DNA from: JBGCEZ01 sp045106735
Lineage (GTDB): Bacteria > Planctomycetota > Phycisphaerae > Phycisphaerales > SM1A02
Direction of reading: 5' to 3'
Assembly: GCA_045106735.1 (NCBI GenBank)
Contig: JBGCEZ010000042.1
Location: 1 to 40,086 of the forward strand
DNA length: 40,086 nucleotides
Below, one piece after another: positions 34,195 through 40,086 of the stretch (its first letter is position 1; the number at the start of each line of letters is the position of its first letter). The position numbers were made by a program, and so were the translations under genes. The notes under the pieces were generated by a model. It was given only the letters and a program-made list of their open reading frames with translations. It had not been told where the DNA came from and made no database searches.

Positions 34195-35682
34195 TCAGCC
34201 GCCGGGGGTCGGTCCGAGATGCCGGCTCATGCCGTCGGCCAAGCACCACAGATCGACCCGGTCGACGACGCCGTCGCCGTTGAGATCGGGCGATTCGGCC
34301 GCGAAACGCACCACGTCGTCCAGGTCCACGCGACCGTTCCCATTGAGATCAGCCTGGCAGCACGGCCGGCCGCCGTCACGGCAGCTGATGCCGCGGAAGA
34401 AGCGGATGTTCGCGTTGCCGAAGTTGCCGCCGCCGAACATCTCGGCATCGCCATCGCCGTCCACGTCGCCGATCACGTTGTTGTACGCGTGGCCGACCTG
34501 GGCGATTGATCGGAACGCGTAGTGCATGCCGTCGCCCGCGTTCATCATCGCGAAATGGTGCCCGGGAGCGTTGTCCTGGCCGACGCTGGTGATCGCCGAG
34601 ACGATGTCCACATCGCCGTCAAAGTCAAGATCCCGCAGCTGAAGCGTGTGCAGGCTGAAGCGGTCTTCGAGGTCGACTTCGTCGGCCTGGAGGATGATCT
34701 CCCTCCACGGGTCGAAGGCGTCCTGCGGTTCCGGGGCGAGGTAGACCCGAATGCCCTTGGGCCCGCCGCCACTGGATCCGAACAGCTGCTCGGAGTTGGC
34801 GACGACAATGTCCGTGCGCCCGTCACCGTTCATGTCCGAGACCATGACTTTCTTGGCGAATTGCTGGCCTTGCTGTCCGGGGGTGGGGTACTGGTTGTCG
34901 CCGTTGGGATCGTCAGCGTCGTACGCGTGCAGCGTGAACGGGGCGGTGAGCCAGTCGGCTGGCGCCGCGGCGGTGCCCGGCGTCTCGATCCACACGCCGT
35001 TGATGGCGATGTCGAGATCGCCGTCACCATCGGGGTCGAGGAGGGCCAGGCCTTCGCGCGGTTCGACGGCGACGTAGCGCCGGTCCCAGGTACCGTCGCC
35101 GTTGTTACGCAACACGTACACGCCCTGTTGAATGTCGCGGGTGACGATGTCGAGGTCACCGTCGGCGTCAAGATCGCCGGCCTCGATCTCCGACATGTGG
35201 GCGACGCGTTGATCCGGGTCGCCATTGCGGTTCGGCCAGGTGGCGATCGTGGTGCGATCCCAGTGGTCCACGCCGCCAGGGAGCTGTCCCGTGTACCCGG
35301 GATTGCGGTACCAGAAGACATCGCCGGGCCCGTTGCCGTTGTTCGAATTCGGCACGATCAGGTCGACGTGCCCGTCCCCGTCCACGTCGCCGGCGACGAT
35401 GTCGCCGCCGTAGCGATTGCCGCGCCCCGGGAAGTTCTGCGGCACGATCTCCGTGCCTTCGAGGTCGTTGGTGTCCGGATCCCAGGCGTAGATCATCATC
35501 CGGCTGGACGACACCACGAACTCGACCAGCCCGTCGCCGTCGAAGTCGCCGGTGCCGGAGCTCGAGGTGGGGCCATTGAAGGGCACGAAGGGTGCGTCGA
35601 AGAGGCTCTGGCCGGCAGCGGGCGCGGCGGCGGCGAACACTCCGCCGGCGGCGGCGAGGACGAGACGATTGATGGTGGACAT
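34195..35682 (-). CDS. Exported FG-GAP/VCBS repeat protein with EF-hand-like tail
   Basis: The 495-residue protein starts at ATG 35682, with GGAGG 6 bases upstream. It has a Sec signal (MSTINRLVLAAAGGVFAAAA...AAGQ), then FG-GAP/VCBS units with calcium loops (GDFDGDGLVEFVV, GDVDGDGHVDLIV, DLDADGDLDIV, MNGDGRTDIVV, DVDGDGDAEM) likely forming one beta-propeller. It ends in a Cys-flanked pair of EF-hand-like motifs (DLNGNGRVDLDDVVRFAAES; DLNGDGVVDRVDLWCLADG). These are shorter and less regular than the other tails of the window. Likely secreted or surface-bound, with ligand unknown. The next upstream gene is 175 bases away in the same direction. Confidence 0.85.
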   Translation of the reverse strand: MSTINRLVLAAAGGVFAAAAPAAGQSLFDAPFVPFNGPTSSSGTGDFDGDGLVEFVVSSSRMMIYAWDPDTNDLEGTEIVPQNFPGRGNRYGGDIVAGDVDGDGHVDLIVPNSNNGNGPGDVFWYRNPGYTGQLPGGVDHWDRTTIATWPNRNGDPDQRVAHMSEIEAGDLDADGDLDIVTRDIQQGVYVLRNNGDGTWDRRYVAVEPREGLALLDPDGDGDLDIAINGVWIETPGTAAAPADWLTAPFTLHAYDADDPNGDNQYPTPGQQGQQFAKKVMVSDMNGDGRTDIVVANSEQLFGSSGGGPKGIRVYLAPEPQDAFDPWREIILQADEVDLEDRFSLHTLQLRDLDFDGDVDIVSAITSVGQDNAPGHHFAMMNAGDGMHYAFRSIAQVGHAYNNVIGDVDGDGDAEMFGGGNFGNANIRFFRGISCRDGGRPCCQADLNGNGRVDLDDVVRFAAESPDLNGDGVVDRVDLWCLADGMSRHLGPTPGG

Positions 35683-35857
35683 GAGGATCCTCCCGTGGTG
35701 GTGATCAGCGAGCATGCGTGATCGGGGGGGAGGAGGCCCGGATGATACATCGGTTCGACGATCTGAGGCATCGAATGGCGTTCGGTGTGCCGAGGCAAGT
35801 TCGCTTTGCAGCGTCGGCGATCCGGTTCTGCACAGCGAGTCCCGGGTTGCGCTCGGT

Positions 35858-36961
35858 TCAGCTCTCGCCCGGGCGATCGCGAACGGTCGGCGCTGGAGGA
35901 CCATCCTCACTAGCCGGTTCTGGCTCGGCGTCGCGGATCATCTTCGGGGTTACCTGCCAGAAGTCCGAGTCCGAGATGACGATCAGGTCGTGGGCGGGGC
36001 GCCAGTCCGACGCCGAGATCATCTCGACGGGCTTCTCGAGATCCAGGGTGAGTATGACCTTCCCGAGTGAGGATGCTGGTGTCTGTATGGGGTCAGGTTC
36101 ACCTCGCACGCGCATCGGGATCGACCTGTGGTCTGGGTGCTCCGAGTCGATGATGGTGTAAGCCCGGCGAAGCGGATACGCCAGATCTTGGCGGCTCGGG
36201 TCGATGATGAACGGGAAGACGTCCCGCCATTCGCCATTCACCACCCCCAGCAGATCGACCCACTCGGGGATCGGGCACGTCGGATCGATGTGCAGGGCGT
36301 ACACCGCTGCGGGCTCGCCGGACGGTCGCCAGATGGGACTGGCTCGCGTCGATCCCGGCGCCAATTTGACCGGAGTCGCTGTCCCGTGGACGACGTCGAC
36401 GCACTCGGAGTTGAGCATCCACACCAGGCTACTGGTGCTCGTGTACTGCTTCACGCGCATACCGAATACACCGTTGGTGTACGCGTCGATGTCCACGAAC
36501 GTCACGTTGGGATGGAGCTTGGCGACGAGCTTCGGGTGCAGCCATTGCGGCGTCTGGCGTCGGGCGCCCAAGCGTGACGGACGCGTTTGCGGGTAGTTGT
36601 ACCGCGGAGCTTCCTGGATCACGCGTTGAAGCGTCTTCGGCGGAGCGGCGGGACCGAGGGACTTCGTGTCGGGACTGACGCGGTCAGGATTGCCTCGGTG
36701 CGGGTGAAACCAGGCGTCTGTCATGAACTCCGGCCCCACCGCGAACGCGAGGTTTCCGGTCGCGACGATTCTCACGATTGTCACGCCGACGATCGGTTTG
36801 TCGGGGTAGGTCGTGTTGTAGACCGCGCGATCGATCTCGTAGACCGTGCCGCCGCCGCCGGTGTTTGGGTCGTAGAACTGGTACGTCGTGGGCGTGGCGA
36901 CCGCGGTGACGGCCGTCAGGAGCGCCGCGATGAGCGCACTCCAGTCGACAATTGCTTTCAT
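35858..36961 (-). CDS. Exported protein of unknown function
   Basis: The 367-residue product starts at ATG 36961 (MKAIVDWSALIAALLTAVTAVA), preceded by GAGGAG 6-8 bases upstream. An in-frame start 30 bases earlier is less likely. After the signal the sequence is soluble and beta-rich, with phrases such as PTTYQFYDPNTGGGGTVYEI, WVDLLGVVNGEWRDVFPFII and VILTLDLEKPVEMISASDW. I recognise no domain and no dockerin tail. It has few Cys. It may be a substrate-binding or structural periplasmic protein, but nothing supports a specific role. Confidence 0.78.
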   Translation of the reverse strand: MKAIVDWSALIAALLTAVTAVATPTTYQFYDPNTGGGGTVYEIDRAVYNTTYPDKPIVGVTIVRIVATGNLAFAVGPEFMTDAWFHPHRGNPDRVSPDTKSLGPAAPPKTLQRVIQEAPRYNYPQTRPSRLGARRQTPQWLHPKLVAKLHPNVTFVDIDAYTNGVFGMRVKQYTSTSSLVWMLNSECVDVVHGTATPVKLAPGSTRASPIWRPSGEPAAVYALHIDPTCPIPEWVDLLGVVNGEWRDVFPFIIDPSRQDLAYPLRRAYTIIDSEHPDHRSIPMRVRGEPDPIQTPASSLGKVILTLDLEKPVEMISASDWRPAHDLIVISDSDFWQVTPKMIRDAEPEPASEDGPPAPTVRDRPGES

Positions 36962-37214
36962 ATGAAGCTCCTCTGCCGCGACGCAATACAAGCGGTCGTA
37001 TTCTGGCTGAAATGCCCGTAGTGTATCGCTGGGTTGCCGCGTCGAACATCATGTGGCGGGCACGATTCGGTGACGCGGCGGCGGTCCGGTCCGTGGTTCG
37101 TGCTCGGCCCCGCCGATGCCCCGATCGCTCGCGGTGTGTTCTGGGTTTGCTCCACGGCCAGGACCGGGAGCCGTCAGACGTCGAACCGTCCGGCGGCCGG
37201 ACGATGCGCGCGGA

Positions 37215-37796
37215 TCACCGCCCCCGGCGAATCAACTGTTCCCGGGCCCACGTCCGCCAGACGTCGTCCTCCCCGGCGAGGGCGACGGTACGGAGGAGGT
37301 CGTCGGTGCGTTCGTCTGTGCGTTGGTGCAGAAGCTGCAGACGGGCGAGGGCCTGACTCGACGGGATGTGCCCGTCGTAGACCTCGAGGGCGAGCTCGCA
37401 GGAGTCGATGGCGTCGCCAACGCGGCCGGCATCCTCGAACGTGAGGGCGAGGTTCAGACGCGGGTCCGGGTGGCCGGGCAGGAGGCGCGAGGCCCACTGG
37501 AACTCCTGCGCCGCGCCGTACAGGTCGCCGCGTTCCAGGAGCAGGACGCCGAGGTTGTTGTGCGCCGGGCCGTGATACAGGTCGGCGTTCAGCGCCGCGC
37601 GGAGGCGGGCCTCGGCCGCTGCCGGCTCCGTTTGCATCAGGGCGACCGCTTCGAGGGTCAGGGCCCGGGCGCGCTCCGAGTCGCGCCGCGATTCGTCGGC
37701 GGTCTCGTACGCGCCGCGGGTGGCCGCCGACGTGGAGCATCCCGTGGCCAACAGGCCCAGCGAGACGACAAGCAGAGCGAGGATGGGGCGAATCAT
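37215..37796 (-). CDS. TPR lipoprotein
   Basis: The 193-residue protein has a lipoprotein signal ending in the lipobox LLATGC (Cys about residue 19). Two or three tetratricopeptide units follow (AAEARLRAALNADLYHGPAHNNLGVLLL, in two parts; AAQEFQWASRLLPGHPDPRLNLAL). It resembles PilF/PilW-type pilotins, which help outer-membrane secretin assembly. The ATG at 37796 overlaps the stop of the GspM-like gene (4-base ATGA). It therefore probably belongs to the secretion/pilus run. The pilotin role is inference from context. Confidence 0.8.
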   Translation of the reverse strand: MIRPILALLVVSLGLLATGCSTSAATRGAYETADESRRDSERARALTLEAVALMQTEPAAAEARLRAALNADLYHGPAHNNLGVLLLERGDLYGAAQEFQWASRLLPGHPDPRLNLALTFEDAGRVGDAIDSCELALEVYDGHIPSSQALARLQLLHQRTDERTDDLLRTVALAGEDDVWRTWAREQLIRRGR

Positions 37797-38356
37797 GGGG
37801 CGTCTCCGGTGCGATCCACATAGATCGACGTCAGGGTCATCTCGAGGGCGTAGGGCGGCGGCGGCGTGCTGCCGGGGCGTCCGCGAGCGGGCCGGGCGGC
37901 GGTGAGGGTCAGGCGGGAGGGTGTCCACGCCGGTTGGCGGATCCGCCAGGCGGCGAGGAGTCGGCCGACGTCGGCGAGCGGGGCAGCCTTGAGTTCGACC
38001 AGCATCGATTGGCGGCGCACGTCCAGGCCGTTGGATGCCGCGGCGTCCTCGTCGAGCGATCGGTGTTCGACTTCCTCGATCTTGCGGAACAGCGACCGTT
38101 CGAGCGCGAGGTCCTCCAGGGTGAGGATGAGCGGCGTCTGGATGTCATCGGTCGGCCGTGCGCCCATCGCGACGTCGGCCGTCGTCGTCTCCAGATCACG
38201 GCGTTGAGCGGCGAGCGTCTGGATCTCGGCCAAGGTTCGCTCGGCGGCCTGAAGACGCGCTTCGGACTGGGCAAGTTGCCGCGCCGCCCAGCCGGCGGGC
38301 AGCGCCGAGACCAGGAGTGTGGCCAGCAGGCCGATGACGAAGGTGGAGCGGATCAT
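37793..38356 (-). CDS. GspM/PilO-like inner-membrane assembly protein
   Basis: The 187-residue protein has one N-terminal membrane helix (MIRSTFVIGLLATLLVSALP), a coiled-coil stretch (about 27-60, ARQLAQSEARLQAAERTLAE) and a small periplasmic alpha-beta domain. This is the layout of GspM or PilO in type II secretion and type IV pilus platforms. Sequence similarity is not evident, as is common for these proteins. The start overlaps the preceding GspL-like gene by 4 bases and the stop overlaps the TPR lipoprotein by 4 bases. Confidence 0.65.
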   Translation of the reverse strand: MIRSTFVIGLLATLLVSALPAGWAARQLAQSEARLQAAERTLAEIQTLAAQRRDLETTTADVAMGARPTDDIQTPLILTLEDLALERSLFRKIEEVEHRSLDEDAAASNGLDVRRQSMLVELKAAPLADVGRLLAAWRIRQPAWTPSRLTLTAARPARGRPGSTPPPPYALEMTLTSIYVDRTGDAP

Positions 38357-39342
38357 CGATCGTCCTCCGTCCGCGAGAGCCGCCAGACCGCGGTCCAGGT
38401 TCCGGTCCCCGACTGCGAGGAGTCCGCGAGGCGGGCGGACCAACCGTGGAGGCAGTTCGCCCGAAGATGGCCCGCCTCTTCGGCCGTGTTGGGCGCGTCC
38501 AGGGCGTCGGGCCGTTCGATCGAATCGCTCGGAGCGTCCGTCGGCGCCGAGCGTGCCGCCGCGGCGTTCAAGGCGGCGGCGATCCGCGGTGGAACCAGCG
38601 GGTCGGAGACGTCGGCGGTGACCACAACGGCATCGCGGGCCACGACCACCGAGCGGACCCGCGTCACTTCGGCGGGCCACGCGTCAAGGATGGCCGAGAG
38701 CATCGCTGCGGCGTCGAATGCCTCCGTGTCGCGGTTCGCCGCCGCGTGCGTGCGTTTCAATTCCGTCACACGGTTGGCCAGCTCGAATTCCGCCGACGCC
38801 CGGCCACCCGGCCCGGCATCGATGCTTCGTCCGAGGGCCTCACCGAGCGTGGCGTCGATTCGGACGTCCACGGTGGCTCCGATCCGATCACGGGCATCGG
38901 CCCGGCGAAGCAGCCCCACGGTCAGGAAACCGCTCATGACCACAATGCCGATCATTGCGGCCGCGCCCAGGCGCCGTCCCGCGCGGCGCACCGCGGCCGG
39001 CCGGCACGTTCCGGTCAGGAGGTTGAGGCGATGCAGGGGCAGTGCATCGCCAGCCGCGGCGCGAATGGACTCCGGCACGCCATCCGGCCGCAGGGTTCGG
39101 GCGCGCGGTGAGACTTCCCGTTCCACTCGCTCCCGCTCCACCGCACAGGCCAGGACGCGGCCGTGATCCAGCGGGGTGAAGGCGATCTGCAGATCCTCCA
39201 CCGCGAGGGGCAGCTGCGATTCGACGAGGTAGCCGAGGTGCTCGGGAGACCGGCGATGGCCGCGCGGCAGGACGGACGCGTCGGCGATCGCCCAGTAACA
39301 GGTGTCGGCGCTCCAGGCCAGATGTCGGTCAGAGTGGGTCAT
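38353..39342 (-). CDS. GspL/PilN-like inner-membrane assembly protein
   Basis: The 329-residue protein has a cytosolic N-terminal domain (about 1-125) whose YLVESQLPLAVEDLQIAFTP phrase recalls the actin-like domain of GspL/PilM. One membrane helix follows (about 128-148, LGAAAMIGIVVMSGFLTVGL), then a periplasmic part with a ferredoxin-like region (VRSVVVARDAVVVTADVSD). That order matches GspL. ATGA overlaps on both sides tie it to the GspC-like and GspM-like genes. It would link the cytosolic ATPase to the periplasmic parts of a secretion or pilus machine. Confidence 0.65.
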   Translation of the reverse strand: MTHSDRHLAWSADTCYWAIADASVLPRGHRRSPEHLGYLVESQLPLAVEDLQIAFTPLDHGRVLACAVERERVEREVSPRARTLRPDGVPESIRAAAGDALPLHRLNLLTGTCRPAAVRRAGRRLGAAAMIGIVVMSGFLTVGLLRRADARDRIGATVDVRIDATLGEALGRSIDAGPGGRASAEFELANRVTELKRTHAAANRDTEAFDAAAMLSAILDAWPAEVTRVRSVVVARDAVVVTADVSDPLVPPRIAAALNAAAARSAPTDAPSDSIERPDALDAPNTAEEAGHLRANCLHGWSARLADSSQSGTGTWTAVWRLSRTEDDR

Positions 39343-39818
39343 GTGCCGAGGTCCAGGTCAAGGCGCGTGATCCGGCCGCGGGCATCTCGGATGCGCACCA
39401 CGGCGTCCTCGACGCTGACCACCGTGTAGGGGCCGATCCGTGCGCCGGCGGGTACGTCGATGATGGCGTCGGCGCGCTCGTCGTAGAGGCTTGCGGCGAG
39501 TGGGTGACCGGGGCGCCGCGTGATGCCGACCAGCGAGACGCTGAGCGGCGGGGCCGTCGGCGGGGTGGCCACCGCCTCGGGAGTGGCCGCCGGCGTGGTC
39601 GCGGCGGGCCACAGACGATCGTCGAAGACCGCGGTCCGGAAGGGCATGGCGGCCGAGGGCCCGGCGGGGCGGGCGTCCGTGGTCGGACCGTTCGCGACCG
39701 ACGGGGTGCCGCGACGACCATCGATGGGTTCGGGATGCAGCGCCCAGCGCACCAGGGGCACGCCGGCCAGCGTGCCGCCGACGACGATGGCCGCCAAGCC
39801 GAGGTGGCGGAGTCGCAC
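39339..39818 (-). CDS. GspC/PilP-like protein
   Basis: The 159-residue product starts at GTG 39818, four bases after the stop of the upstream gene. It has a membrane helix (LRHLGLAAIVVGGTLAGVPL), a Pro/Ala/Thr-rich linker and a C-terminal homology-region-type beta domain (about 90-159). LVGITRRPGHPLAASLYDE, GARIGPYTVVSVEDAVVRI and RITRLDL follow the 'LxGI...A.I...V..G..I..Y.V..I....V.I' pattern of GspC/PilP. These proteins contact the secretin. The stop overlaps the GspL-like start by 4 bases. Confidence 0.65.
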   Translation of the reverse strand: MRLRHLGLAAIVVGGTLAGVPLVRWALHPEPIDGRRGTPSVANGPTTDARPAGPSAAMPFRTAVFDDRLWPAATTPAATPEAVATPPTAPPLSVSLVGITRRPGHPLAASLYDERADAIIDVPAGARIGPYTVVSVEDAVVRIRDARGRITRLDLDLGT

Positions 39819-39822
39819 GGGG

Positions 39823-40086
39823 TCAGTCGGTGATCGCAAGGCGCTGCTCCACGGTCCAGCTCCCGTCGGCGGGAGATCGCTGCATGATGGTCCACCACGA
39901 ACGCTCGACCGGGCCGACGCGGACGTCGATCCGAAAGGCCCAGGCATCGCTCCGGTCGGTGAGGACGAGGCGGCGCGAGGTGCGTCGTGCGCCGCCCGGA
40001 CGCCCGGGTACGGCGGTGACCTCGCCGGCCGCGCGGGCCGACAGGATGGTCTCGAGGTCGAGTCCGTCCGTGCGCCGCAGGGCGGC
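39823..40086 (-). CDS. C-terminal fragment of the next upstream gene in the secretion/pilus run
   Basis: The frame is open from base 40086 to a TGA at 39823-39825 and gives 87 residues (LETILSARAAGEVTAV..., SWWTIMQRSPADGSWTVEQR near the end). The gene starts beyond the window. By its place just before the GspC-like gene, and its HhH-free, beta-like C-terminus, it could be a GspK- or GspJ-like minor pseudopilin. The fragment is too short to tell. Confidence 0.6.
   Translation of the reverse strand, partial: AALRRTDGLDLETILSARAAGEVTAVPGRPGGARRTSRRLVLTDRSDAWAFRIDVRVGPVERSWWTIMQRSPADGSWTVEQRLAITD

Overview
This is a GC-rich bacterial chromosome segment, most likely from a Planctomycetota bacterium of the Phycisphaerae type. 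Three things point there. Seven exported proteins end in one or two short EF-hand-like repeats finishing in W-G or W-G-x-C, the 'GC-type' dockerin-like tail known from Phycisphaerales. There is a prepilin-like protein with an H-X9-DG box. There is also a small membrane protein with a C-terminal CxxC...CxxC zinc ribbon. No phage, transposase, integrase or CRISPR array is visible. The species is not identified.

Left part (1-4570, minus strand): a four-gene unit is read leftwards from a cobalamin (B12) riboswitch at 4331-4570. Its order is a secreted dockerin-tailed surface protein, an H-X9-DG pseudopilin, an alpha/beta-hydrolase-like protein and MoeA, which is cut by the window edge. Two of the three junctions are 4-base ATGA overlaps. 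Divergent from it, at 4863-7064, is a large exported HEAT-repeat protein that contains a receiver-like segment. It is followed by tRNA-Thr(CGT), whose last 19 bases and strong downstream hairpin are repeated in a tandem array of about 156 bp units (7272-7680).

Middle part (8222-16462): several exported proteins stand alone or as single transcription units. They are a short dockerin protein, a serine esterase fused to a PDZ domain, a long FG-GAP/VCBS propeller-like protein, an AA10 lytic polysaccharide monooxygenase with a dockerin tail, and another dockerin protein. Together they suggest surface-displayed degradation of polysaccharide and ester substrates.

Central-right part (17084-30363): a 1199-residue hybrid histidine kinase (Cache, two PAS, GAF, HisKA, HATPase, receiver), an L,D-transpeptidase, a class-C beta-lactamase-fold serine hydrolase, an ankyrin protein, an HEFGH membrane metalloprotease-like protein, a DUF2339 polytopic membrane protein, a zinc-ribbon membrane protein, a VOC-fold protein and a GNAT acetyltransferase.

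Right part (30577-40086, minus strand): a secreted beta-propeller/di-heme cytochrome with a dockerin tail, an FG-GAP dockerin protein, an unrecognised exported protein, and a tightly overlapped run that looks like part of a type II secretion or type IV pilus assembly platform (GspC-, GspL- and GspM-like proteins plus a TPR lipoprotein). That run continues past the window edge. If the assignment is right, it may export or display proteins like the dockerin-tailed set; this link is inference.
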